Assembly: GCA_964624905.1 (NCBI GenBank)
Contig: CAZUYK010000004.1
Coordinates: 19,475 to 83,474 of the forward strand
Direction: 5' to 3'
From: CAZRVH01 sp964624905
GTDB taxonomy: Bacteria > Patescibacteriota > Gracilibacteria > Peribacterales > Peribacteraceae
DNA length: 64,000 bases
The notes under the pieces are model-generated. The model worked only from the letters and a program-made list of their open reading frames with translations, was not told where the DNA came from and searched no databases. Position numbers and translations under genes: made by a program. The number at the start of each line of letters is the position of its first letter. Position 1 is the stretch's first letter. Shown piece after piece: positions 18,801-26,854 of this stretch.

Positions 18801-19154
18801 TTCATCGTTATTCCATGTTCCGCAATCGTTCGGGTTGAAGCTGCAACCGGGAGCACCGGTGCATCCGCCCATATTGTTCGCATGCTGCGAACAGTCGTAC
18901 ATGTTCGAGGAACAACCGTTTCCGGCGTTCGCATCGCATGTCGCCTGGTCAGCTATCGCGCTGCAGTTGAAAGCATAGTTAACCGTGCAGCCTGCCTGCG
19001 CGCCGCATGAAGATGCATTATTGAAAGCAGAGCAGTCCGCGGCGCGAAGAGAACTCGGAAATGGAAGATTGTCACCGAGCCCGAGTGCCACGCCAAACAC
19101 CGCTGTGCATATGAACAGCGCAGTCAGGAGAGAGTGGTGTTTGTGTTTGGACAT
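12894..19154 (-). CDS. Giant Cys-rich repeat surface protein with SLH-like C-terminus
   Basis: 2086 residues. A signal peptide (MSKHKHHSLLTALFICTAVFG) precedes a Cys-rich N-terminal region with about six short Cys clusters. Then come about 49 tandem units of roughly 35-40 residues of the DUF4215/Myxo-disulfide type: CGDG-x-EECDDGN-x-DGDSCTSSC. These should be disulfide-bonded, and the CDDGN loops may bind calcium. A Ser-rich, acidic and Gly-rich linker (about residues 1820-1870) leads to SLH-like repeats near the C-terminus (AEEYVRTAEEKNW, LTRREIATMIVKIL), which would anchor it to the wall or S-layer. The start follows TACAAT by 7 bases. A paralogue lies directly upstream. Adhesin or structural coat is inference. 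Confidence 0.88.
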   Translation of the reverse strand: MSKHKHHSLLTALFICTAVFGVALGLGDNLPFPSSLRAADCSAFNNASSCGAQAGCTVNYAFNCSAIADQATCDANAGNGCSSNMYDCSQHANNMGGCTGAPGCSFNPNDCGTWNNDEGSCGGNGCSYDAESGACTGTASTGSCTQTAGSFLSCNGPAGEFTSCTGSYSVCGDGVAELAEACDDGNGVDSDYCTNSCLNNGSCGDNVVQSNEACDDGNISDGDYCNSSCTATTGYCGDNTVQSNETCEPANMNGQSCASLGHSSGTLACNGSCTAYDESSCIDEYCGNGSVESGEACDDGNATNDDACNNSCVVNYCGDNSINNGEQCDDGNGSSGDGCTASCVTEYCGDGTLQASLGEGCDDGNGTAGDGCSASCVSEYCGDNVVNNTSETCDDGNTNNGDGCNNVCVLEVCGDGINNNASAEECDDGNSDDTDGCRNTCRNAFCGDAVVHAGYEACDDGNSDNADSCRNDCTNPTCGDGYVWAGVEQCDDSNISDGDSCTSVCTNPTCGDGYVSTGESCDDGNATDGDTCTSVCTNPTCGDGHVSTGEQCDDGNATDGDSCTSSCLNPVCGDSLIAAGEQCDDGNATDGDSCTSVCQNPACGDGYVSAGEQCDDGNLTDGDSCTSVCSNPACGDGYVSTGEECDDGNATNDDSCTNACTNAICGDGIVRPGYESCDDGNSDNTDACTNSCVVAACMDGYVQAGVEECDDGDAFNENGCTNSCLNAVCGDGITYTAVEACDDGNSDDTDACTNACVIAICGDGYVQAGIEECDDGNASDGDSCTSSCLNPVCGDSLLAAGEECDDGNAVDGDSCTSSCLNPICGDSLVAAGEECDDGNVSDGDSCTSVCLNPICGDSLVATGEECDDGNVSDGDSCTSSCLNPICGDSLIAAGEECDDGNADDTDACLSSCVAASCGDGNVQAGTEECDDGNVTDGDSCTSVCSNPTCGDGYISGGEECDDGNMSDGDSCTSACLNPVCGDSLVAAGEECDDGNVSDGDSCTSVCLNPICGDSLVATGEECDDGNADDTDACTNSCANAVCGDSFVQSGVEECDDANATDDDACNNSCIANICGDGITNNGEECDDANGVNDDACSNSCIAAVCGDGLVNNGEACDDGNIADGDGCNNACVVEYCGDSIANNGEECDDGNLSDTDACLTSCVNASCGDGNVQFEVEACDDGNAIDGDGCNSSCVVEYCGDGATNNNGTEQCDDANATDDDACNNSCITNFCGDGITNNGEECDDANATDDDACNNSCISNICGDGVVNNGEQCDDANGTDDDACNNSCVTNYCGDGIPNNAEVCDDGNLIDTDACLTSCVAASCGDGNVEEGVEECDDANATDDDACSNSCIAAVCGDGLVNNGEACDDGNVIDDDACNNSCAVQACGDGSRNQASEECDDNNVTDGDGCSSICAVETGWQCGEVPALPDSCSVVCGDSLLAGAENCDDGNAADGDGCSSSCMVDDGWECGALGTPCAEVCGNSVQTAGEQCDDGNIDSGDGCDSLCVVEYCGDSIVNDTDEACDDGNLIDTDACLTSCVVASCGDGNVQDGVESCDDGNASNGDGCSNTCALEYCGDGAVNNVDEECDDNNADNDDGCSSLCRNEVCGDGVRQASETCDDGNTTDGDGCNSTCSALDEGFACDTPGSPCGTTCGDGVIAGSESCDDGDTSSGDGCSSSCAVESGYSCTSQPSSCETTCGDGIEAGDEQCDDGDTSSGDGCSASCVVESGFSCDDSAPNACAAICGDGVELGAEACDDGNDDAGDGCSASCAIETGYSCDNDSPNVCTTTCGDNHRAGDEACDDGNLTAGDGCSASCTVETGYSCNTATPNVCTATSSSSSSISSSSSEDSEDDADEPQSGGGGRGGGGNTATEDGRRVNVLSNEVTDLPVTRPAAEEQRSSSRAFANQPVRIQTPEGKAIVLRDVKSSHEGVTDIETVISQGIMSGYKNKFGSSIGVFGANDVLTYAQIAKIAVKIANVEPAQKGDLKNVSALNTWAEEYVRTAEEKNWGAFNRSLDIDGVASKKMIVQTLLDAAGIKYGTKPNDALKKAVELGVTSVTEKRALTRREIATMIVKILNVKNKKK

Positions 19155-19256
19155 TCACGTCATTGTACCAAAAAAACACCATTTGCTCTAGGCTTGCAGA
19201 AGCCAAAAAGCAGTATTAGTAGTTGCTTAAATTATTTATTAATTTTTAATATACTT

Positions 19257-22200
19257 TTACCTCGATTGACTTGGCTTATCTGCAGTGATGGACAAAATCT
19301 TCGAAAGAATGATTGCGGTTTCACGCCTTGTCAAAGCTCTCTTATTGATGTCCGATGTAATACCGAGCTGCTTCGCTTTTTCCAGCGCCGCGTTTTTGTC
19401 GGAGCCATAGGCGATACCCGACGCCTTGAGCAAGGTTTCGATGACCACTTTCTTGGAGGGTGCAGCGTTTACGTTCACGACGGTTTTGAATGCGGGAAGC
19501 TCCTGTTTTTCCGCTGCTCGCACAAAGGATTCGGACCAATCCCCCTTCGCCGTGCGGTTCTTCAGGGGGCCGGACGAAATAGGATCCATATTTCCGACGA
19601 TCACGGCAATCTTGGCAATTTGCCCGTACGTCAGCGGATCCGAAGCGCCGAATACTCCCCTCGACCGCCCTGTGGAATCCGTATACCCGGTCATGATCCC
19701 CTTCTTAACGACCGTCTGGATATCGGTACGGGCAGCATCCGTTCTCCTCACGTCGCGCGGCAGCGCCTGGGATGCCGCGGGACGCGTTACGGGCTGCTCG
19801 CCGGAAGTATTGGACATGACTCCGGTCGTACGACCTTCCGCCGGCGCCTTCACGGCATCACGGGCGCCCCCTCTACCCCCTCCACCGCCCTGCGTCGCTG
19901 CTGCATCAATAGAGGAAGACGAAGCGGCGGCCGAAGAGCTGGAAGAAGACGACGAGGAACTTGAAGAAGCGGGGGCAGAAGAAGAACTACTGGAAGCAGA
20001 AATGAGTGAGCAAATATTCGGCGTTGCGGTATTGCAGCTATAACCGGATTCAACCGCTCCACAAGTTGCGGAACAACCGTCGCCATCAGCAACGTTTCCG
20101 TCATCGCACTGTTCGCCCGTGCTGACGTAACCATCGCCGCAGGAAGGATTCTGGCACACGCTGGTGCAGGAGTCGCCGTCGGAGAGGTTTCCGTCGTCGC
20201 AACCTTCCACTCCCGCCCAAACATAACCATCGCCGCAGGTAGGATTCGTACAGTCATTCCTGCAACTATCGGCATTATCACTGTTTCCATCGTCGCAGGC
20301 TTCGTNNNNNNNNNNNNNNNNNNNNNNNNNNNNNNNNNNNNNNNNNNNNNNNNNNNNNNNNNNNNNNNNNNNNNNNNNNNNNNNNNNNNNNNNNNNNNNN
20401 NNNNNCCGCTCCACAAGTTGCGGAACAACCGTCGCCATCAGCAACGTTTCCGTCATCGCAGGCTTCATCCGAGGCCCTCGTTCCATCTCCGCACGTGCTT
20501 TCGCACATATTCGGACTCGAAGCATCGCACGTATAACCAGTTTCTACTGCAGCACACGTCGCATTACATCCATCACCTGAAGCAGTGTTACCGTCGTCAC
20601 ACACCTCTGCGCCATGTACGAGGCCATCGCCGCAGACAGGAGCGCAGATGTTCGGGGCTGCTTCATTGCAAGCATAGCCAGTTTCCACGGCGGAGCAGGA
20701 TGCGTTGCAACCGTCTCCGTTGGCGGTATTGCCGTCATCACAAGCCTCGCTACCCGCCTTGTAACCGTCGCCGCACGTGGTAGCGCATAGACTGGGACTG
20801 CTGGCATCGCAGGAATATCCCGTTTCGACGGTGCAGGATGCCGAACAACCGTCGCCTGCACTCGCATTACCGTCGTCACAAACTTCGGAACCTGCCAGGA
20901 CGCCGTCACCGCAGGTAGTAGTACAAAGATTGGGCTGGTTCTCGTTGCAGCTATAGCCCGTTTCAACGGCAGTACAGGACGAGTTGCAACCATCTCCATT
21001 GTTCGTATTGCCATCATCGCAGGCTTCGCCTCCCGTCTTGATGCTGTCACCGCAGACGGTAGAGCAGGACGTAGGAGAAGAAGTATTGCAACTGTATCCC
21101 GTCTCGATGGTACACGTAGCGGAACAACCGTCGCCTGCGCTCGCATTACCGTCGTCGCAGACTTCGGCACCTGCCAGCACGCCGTCGCCGCAGGTGGTCG
21201 TACAAACGTTGGGCTGGGCGTTATTGCAGGAAAATCCGAGATCCACCGTACAAGTGGAAGAACAACCGTCGGTATTGGTAAGGTTTCCGTCGTCGCATTG
21301 TTCCGATCCCATTTTGAGACCATCACCGCAGACAGGGGCGCAAACGTTCGGATTCGCCTCGCTGCAGCTGTAACCGGATTCCACGCTGCACAGGGCGGAA
21401 CAACCGTCGCTGGGGGTCGTATTGCCATCGTCGCAGGTTTCCGAGGCGGTCCTGAGACCGTCCCCGCACACGGGCGAGCAGATATTCGGAGTGCCGGTGT
21501 TGCAACTGTAACCTGTTTCCACCGTCATACAGTTTGAGGCGCAACCATCGCCGTTCGCTATGTTTCCGTCGTCACAGCTTTCATTGGGCTGACGCGTTGA
21601 ATCTCCACAGGAGCCCGTGACGGACTGGCAGTTCGCGGAACAATAATCGTTATCGGATGCGTTCCCGTCGTCGCAGACTTCGTTACCCTGCTGCGTTCCG
21701 TCGCCGCAGGAGCCCGTGACGGACTGGCAGTTCGCAGAACAATAATCCCCGTTCGCCGTGTTGCTATCGTCGCATGCTTCGTTGGATTGTATGGTTGCGT
21801 CCCCGCAGGAACCGGTGACGGACTGGCAGTTCGCGGAACAGTAATCCCCGTCCGATGCGTTTCCGTCGTCGCACGTTTCGATGACTTGGGTCACCCCATC
21901 CCCGCAGGATCCAATGACGGCCGAGCAATCCCCCGCGCAATAATCCCCGTTGCTCGTATTTCCGTCGTCGCACGTTTCGCCGGGATCCACGCCGCCGTCT
22001 CCGCATGTATAAGTGCAATTGGATGTAACGAACGCGGAACAACCAGCATTACATGCCAGCGTACCGGCGTCGAATCCCTGGGCAACGCAATTACTTCCGC
22101 CCAAGTCAGAATTGTCGCACGTTTCATTGGATTGCTTTACACTGTCTCCGCAGGAACCGGTGCCGGAAAGGCAGTTCGCGGAACAATAATCCCCGTCCGA

Positions 22201-22854
22201 TGTGTTTCCATCGTCGCAGGCCTCGTTTGACTGGACCGTACTGTCTCCGCAGGAACCGTTGTTCAAACAGCTATTGGTGCAGTAGTCACTATCGACTCCG
22301 TTTCCGTCATCGCATGCTTCGGCCAACTCCGTTACGCCATTGCCGCAAATCGAATAGCTTCCCGTGCAGGAAATGAATTCCCCGGCGGGTCCGGTGCAAT
22401 TCGTGAAATTCCCCCCGCCGCACGAACCCGTAGTCGCCGTGCCCGAACATATGGTTGTGTCCGTATCATAGGAACAACCATTTGCCTCGCATGCCGCTTG
22501 GTCGCCATTCCAACCTTCGCAAGAGCTGGGCGTGAAGCTGCATCCATTTCCGGACTGCGCATTGCAAGTACCGTTGTCCGTGTAAGGCGAACAATCGAAA
22601 TAGTTGGTTGTACATCCGTTTGCCGCACTTCCAATGCAAGAACCGGCATCTGCTATGGCAGTACAGTTAAAGGCATAGTTAGCCGTGCATCCCGTTTGGG
22701 CAGCACAGGAAGTACCATCGGCAAACACGCCGCAATCCGCACCATACGTGTGCTGCAAGAAGATTTTGCCCTGACCCAGAGCTATCACAATGCCAAGCAC
22801 AGCGGCAACCGCAAACAAGGCGACATGAAGCGATGTGTATGTGTGTTTGGACAT
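19257..22854 (-). CDS. Second giant Cys-rich repeat surface protein, split by an assembly gap
   Basis: One gene interrupted by 100 Ns at 20306-20405. The N-terminal part (20406-22854) has a signal peptide (MSKHTYTSLHVALFAVAAVLG), a Cys-rich head like that of the neighbour, and about 16 CGDG/CDDGN units, many extended by SVTGSCGD or ETGYSC variants. The C-terminal part (19257-20305) has two or three more units, a Ser/Ala-rich linker and SLH-like repeats ending in ITADKPSQSR. The two sides lie in different frames only because 100 is a placeholder. The true number of repeats is unknown. The start follows TATAAT by 8 bases and has an AAGGAG within the spacer. Confidence 0.85.
20306..20405. other. 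Assembly gap (100 Ns)
   Basis: Exactly 100 Ns, the usual placeholder for a gap of unknown size. Sequence near both edges is repetitive: the 48 bases from 20406 match 20061 onward, and the bases just before the gap (20251-20305) match gene-1 sequence near 17732-17786. Collapse of repeats during assembly is the likely cause. Confidence 0.97.
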
Positions 22855-22938
22855 TTCTCCTTATTATACCAAAAATCCATATATTACTCAATGCACATAT
22901 TTTAAAGCCGTATAGACGAATGCTGCTATAATCCACGC

Positions 22939-23661
22939 ATGCACACGCTGCTTTGCCTCCATGGTTGGGGCGGTTCCTCCGCTTCGTTTCACGAATTGCG
23001 CGATGCCCTGAAAAACGATGACGTGGCACTGCTCACGCCGGACCTTCCCGGATTCGGAGACGAGCCCGAACCCGACCGTCCGTGGACGGTCGACGACTAT
23101 GCCGATTGGGTAACGAAGTATGTGAAAAAACAGAACGTGAACGGACCGCTGTTCCTCCTTGGTCACTCGCACGGCGGACGCATTTCCATCAAGCTCGCCG
23201 CACGGAAAACCCTGCCGATCCGCCACCTATATTTGTGCGCGGCGGCCGGGATGAGGAGGAGACGGTACGTAAAGCGTGTTTTGGGCTTGCTTCTGTCGAA
23301 AATCGGACATGTCCTGTTCGCGATTCCCGGCATGAAATATCTGGAACCGACAGCGAAAAAGATCCTCTCAAAATTCGTCGGAAGCCACGACTATGAAAAC
23401 GCATCCGACATGATGAAAAAAACGCTCGTGTTGGTGACCAAGGAAAACCTGGAGCCACTTCTCTTTTCCATCGACGTACCGACGGATATTTTCTGGGGAG
23501 AAGATGACCGGCAGACTCCGGTGGCGGACGCGCACATCATTCACAAAGGAATCCGGAACAGCCAGCTAACCGTTTTCCCGGGCGTCAGACACAGGGTCCA
23601 TAGGGACAAAGCCGGGGAGATCGCCACCGTTATTCGGCAGCAAATGGCCAATAAAGCCTGA
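22939..23661 (+). CDS. Alpha/beta hydrolase
   Basis: 240 residues, alpha/beta-hydrolase fold. The oxyanion segment LHGWGGSSASF comes first, the nucleophile elbow GHSHGG (Ser near residue 77) next, an acid in WGEDDRQTP, and a His in GVRHRVHRD completes the catalytic triad. The cap region is short and basic. The substrate is unknown; small esters or C-C bond hydrolysis are possible. TATAAT lies exactly 6 bases before the ATG. The next gene begins 32 bases after the stop. Confidence 0.85.
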   Translation: MHTLLCLHGWGGSSASFHELRDALKNDDVALLTPDLPGFGDEPEPDRPWTVDDYADWVTKYVKKQNVNGPLFLLGHSHGGRISIKLAARKTLPIRHLYLCAAAGMRRRRYVKRVLGLLLSKIGHVLFAIPGMKYLEPTAKKILSKFVGSHDYENASDMMKKTLVLVTKENLEPLLFSIDVPTDIFWGEDDRQTPVADAHIIHKGIRNSQLTVFPGVRHRVHRDKAGEIATVIRQQMANKA

Positions 23662-23693
23662 TTAAGGCCGCCCTTTTCTGCTACACTCCCCCC

Positions 23694-25208
23694 GTGACTT
23701 TCGATCCGACCATCCTGCTGTTCACCGTCCTTGCGTCGCTCTCGCCGCTTGCGACGTTTTTGCGACTCTTCCAAATGAAGGAGTGGAGAATGGATCGTCT
23801 TACCGAGCATCTCCGCAGGGAAGGCATCGCCACCCAATTGTTCGGCTCCATGCGCCTGCCCCTCCTGGCGCTCTCGGTGATCGGACTCCTCTTCTATCCG
23901 CACGTCGCGGTTTCCCTCTACATCACTAGCATCCTTACGGTCCTGTCGCTGTTGCAAATCGGACTCGGAAAACAGCCGACGCCCGTCTGGACATCGAAAA
24001 CCATCCTGACCGGCGCCGCATCCCTCGCACTCTCCACATGCGCGGCATGGTTCGGGAGACACATTCCCCTGGTTCCGGTGTTCGTGGCCACTTTCCAGCC
24101 GCTCATGGTGTTCGCGGCGTGGCTGCTTCTGCTTCCGGTGGATCGCATCCTGAAGCGCCAGATTTTCGACAAGGCCCGGGCAGTGCGTTCCGGCATGGCG
24201 AACGAAGCGATGGTGATCGGCATTGCGGGAAGCGTGGGGAAAACGACGACGAAGGAATTGCTGAAACACGTTTTGCAAGACCTGTCGCCGATTGCCACGC
24301 CGGCGCACGTGAATACGGAGATGGGCGTTGCGCAATGGCTTCTGCAAAACGAAAAATGGCTTGGCGGCAACAAGCCGGTGATCGTGGAAATGGGAGCGTA
24401 CGCGAAGGGCGAGATCGCGCTCCTCTGCTCCGTCGTGAAGCCGACCATCGGGGTCGTGACGGCGGTCGGTTCGGATCACCTGGCGCTCTTCGGATCCGAG
24501 GAAGCGATCCTGGACGCGAACGCGGAGCTGGTGGAATCATTGCCGCCCGACGGACACGCGTTTCTGAACGGCGACAACGAAGCGACCCGAAGCATGGAAA
24601 GCAGGGCGCATTGCCCTACCGCACTCGTCGGTACGCACGAAGGATTGCACTCGGTTGCATTGGACGTGGAGGAACGCACCGACGGACTGCATTTCCGATT
24701 GGATAACGAGGACTATTCGGTTCCCCTGCACGGCCGGCACCACGTCACGAACATACTGCTCGCCATAGCGGTCGCGAAATTCCTGGGAGTCACCCATGCG
24801 CGCATCCGCGAACTGCTGACGACTTTCCATCCGATGCAGCACACGTTCAATGTCTTGGAGGAAAACAGCATCACCATCCTCGATGATACGTACAACATCA
24901 GCCCCCTCAGCATGAAAGCCGCGATCGATTGGGCCGCACAGCGCAAAGAAAAGCCAAAAATCCTGCTTACGAGCGGGCTTCTGGAGCTCGGGGACGAGGA
25001 AGAAAAGCACCTGGCGGAGTTGGGCAAAAAAGCATCGTTCTTCGACCGCATCGTTTTCACGACGGAGAGCGGGCGCGCTTCATTCGCGAAGGCCGCGGGA
25101 AAGGAAGCGGAGTTGCTGGGTGAAGGGACAGCGAAGATCGACCAAGGCGGACTGCTCGTCTGCGTCGGACGCATGCCCGTATCAGCCATCCGCCACCTGC
25201 TTCCCTGA
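23694..25208 (+). CDS. Membrane-anchored Mur ligase (MurF-like)
   Basis: 504 residues. Residues about 1-150 hold four or five hydrophobic spans (ILLFTVLASLSPLATFL; LLALSVIGLLFYPHVAVSL; and more). A Mur-ligase body follows: ATP motif GIAGSVGKTTTKELL near 182-196, VNTEMG and EMGAYAKGEIALL, a GSDHL motif, and NISPLSMKAAIDW in the C-terminal domain (typical MurF YNANP-like segment). MurF adds D-Ala-D-Ala to the UDP-MurNAc tripeptide in the cytosol; a membrane anchor is not usual. The GTG start follows TACACT by exactly 6 bases. It leads an operon with degT-like, DUF3052 and femAB-like genes. Confidence 0.8.
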   Translation: MTFDPTILLFTVLASLSPLATFLRLFQMKEWRMDRLTEHLRREGIATQLFGSMRLPLLALSVIGLLFYPHVAVSLYITSILTVLSLLQIGLGKQPTPVWTSKTILTGAASLALSTCAAWFGRHIPLVPVFVATFQPLMVFAAWLLLLPVDRILKRQIFDKARAVRSGMANEAMVIGIAGSVGKTTTKELLKHVLQDLSPIATPAHVNTEMGVAQWLLQNEKWLGGNKPVIVEMGAYAKGEIALLCSVVKPTIGVVTAVGSDHLALFGSEEAILDANAELVESLPPDGHAFLNGDNEATRSMESRAHCPTALVGTHEGLHSVALDVEERTDGLHFRLDNEDYSVPLHGRHHVTNILLAIAVAKFLGVTHARIRELLTTFHPMQHTFNVLEENSITILDDTYNISPLSMKAAIDWAAQRKEKPKILLTSGLLELGDEEEKHLAELGKKASFFDRIVFTTESGRASFAKAAGKEAELLGEGTAKIDQGGLLVCVGRMPVSAIRHLLP

Positions 25209-25210
25209 CC

Positions 25211-26443
25211 ATGCGCCCCATCCACCACACCTTCGCGCCGCTGGCAGACGCACGACAAGTGAGCCAGTGCCTCGCGCTTTCGTTCCAACCCTGGAGGTGG
25301 AGGGAAGGTCCGGAAAAGAAACAGCTGGAAGAAGCATTGGAGAACGCATTCGACGGGGAAGCCCACTTGTTCGGATCGGGACGCGAAGCACTCCTTGCGA
25401 TTTTGCGCAGCCTGACGCTGAAAAAGGATGAAGAAGTGATCGTGCAGGGCTACACCTGCGTCGTCGTTCCCAACGCCGTCATCGCCGCCGGCATGACACC
25501 CGTGTACGCGGACATCGAGCAAGACACGCTGAACCTGGACATCGGCGAAGTGGAACGTCTCATCACGCCGCAAACGCGCGCCATCATCTGCCAACACACC
25601 TTCGGCATCCCCGCATATGCCAAGCGTCTCCGGGACCTGTGCGACAGGCACTCCCTTATCCTCATCGAGGATTGCGCGCACGTCATGCCGGATACGAAGG
25701 GGCCGGGCGAGATCGGGAAATTCGGGGATGTCCTCTTCTTCAGCTTCGGGCGCGACAAGGCGATCTCGGGCGTAAGTGGAGGGGCCGTTCTCTGTCGCAA
25801 CAAGGAAATCTGCCGCGACATGAAGAAAATGCAGGATGACGCGGAGCCCTTGAGCATCTGGAAGATCAAGCGCCTGCTGCAGTACCCCGTGCTCTACGCG
25901 ATCGCAAAACCCTTCTACGGCATCGGCCTGGGCAAAGCATTCCTCGCCTTCTGCGCCAAGCTGCGCATGCTGGCACCCATCGTCACGGGACACGAGAAAC
26001 ACGGCCAGATGGACGCGACGCTGCATCGCATGCCCAACGCCTGCGCCATCCTGGCGCTGGAGCAGTTGAATATCCTGCAGGCGATCAACGACCATCGCAG
26101 GAAGCTGACTTCCTTCTACTTTGAGGAAGGAACGAAGCGCGGATGGAAGTTGCTTCTGGGCGTGAAGCCGGATCTCCCCCTGCAAAAATTCCCGCTCTTC
26201 ACCGAGGGGGCCGAAAAAATCCGCAAAGCCCTGAAGAAGAACAACATCCATCTGCATGACGGATGGACGGGCTGCGTCATTTGTCCGCCGGGAACGGAGA
26301 TGGAAACGACGGGATACAAGGACGGCGAGGATCCCGATGCGGAATTCGTTGGCCAATCGATCCTTAGCCTGCCGACGCATCCCGACACATCGCTTTTCCA
26401 AGCCAAGAAACTCGTCGAACTCCTCGATCCCCTTCTGCCCTGA
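25211..26443 (+). CDS. DegT/DnrJ/EryC1/StrS-type aminotransferase
   Basis: 410 residues, fold type I PLP enzyme. The PLP lysine is K183 in SFGRDKAISG, and the ring-stacking/Asp segment is LIEDCAHVM (D154). Family members transaminate nucleotide-linked keto-sugars, so cell-surface sugar biosynthesis is likely. GSGREALLAIL near 56-66 is the phosphate-binding opening. It starts 2 bases after the MurF-like gene's stop and is followed after 3 bases by the DUF3052 gene, so one operon is implied. The sugar substrate cannot be told. Confidence 0.85.
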   Translation: MRPIHHTFAPLADARQVSQCLALSFQPWRWREGPEKKQLEEALENAFDGEAHLFGSGREALLAILRSLTLKKDEEVIVQGYTCVVVPNAVIAAGMTPVYADIEQDTLNLDIGEVERLITPQTRAIICQHTFGIPAYAKRLRDLCDRHSLILIEDCAHVMPDTKGPGEIGKFGDVLFFSFGRDKAISGVSGGAVLCRNKEICRDMKKMQDDAEPLSIWKIKRLLQYPVLYAIAKPFYGIGLGKAFLAFCAKLRMLAPIVTGHEKHGQMDATLHRMPNACAILALEQLNILQAINDHRRKLTSFYFEEGTKRGWKLLLGVKPDLPLQKFPLFTEGAEKIRKALKKNNIHLHDGWTGCVICPPGTEMETTGYKDGEDPDAEFVGQSILSLPTHPDTSLFQAKKLVELLDPLLP

Positions 26444-26446
26444 CCC

Positions 26447-26854
26447 ATGGTTCACGAATCTGACAAAACATTGGCGCAGCGTCTCGGTTTCAAGCCGGGA
26501 ATGCTGGCGGTAATCATCGGCGCGCCGGAGAACGTGATGAAAGAGCTACTGATGCTGCCGCAGGTGCAGATCCAAAAGACCCTCGCGGCCGATGCCGACT
26601 ACATCCAATATTTCGCACCCGAAAGCGCCGATCTGGAAACGAAATTCCCGGAACTGAAGCAGCACATGCACGCCACGGGATGCATCTGGATCTGCTGGCC
26701 GAAGAAATGGTCGGAACTCGGCAAGGACCTGACGGATGAGATCGTGCGCAAGATCGGACGGAAGAACGGGCTTTCCGAGGTGAAGATGACCGCGATCGAC
26801 GACACATGGTCCGGCATGAAGTTCGTGTATCGTGTCCAGGACCGCAAACTATGA
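26447..26854 (+). CDS. DUF3052-like protein
   Basis: 135 residues resembling the uncharacterised DUF3052 family: KPGMLAVIIGAPEN near the start, CIWICWPKKWSELGKDLTD in the middle and AIDDTWSGMKFVYR at the end, all family landmarks. No catalytic residues are known. It overlaps the femAB-like gene by ATGA. Cytosolic. Confidence 0.75.
   Translation: MVHESDKTLAQRLGFKPGMLAVIIGAPENVMKELLMLPQVQIQKTLAADADYIQYFAPESADLETKFPELKQHMHATGCIWICWPKKWSELGKDLTDEIVRKIGRKNGLSEVKMTAIDDTWSGMKFVYRVQDRKL

Noticed and set aside
12894..22854. Regular repeats that could be mistaken for a CRISPR array or satellite DNA
   Set aside because: Units vary at synonymous positions but preserve Cys/Asp/Gly codons, and unit length is that of a protein repeat. 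There are no identical spacers or repeats of 25-40 bases.
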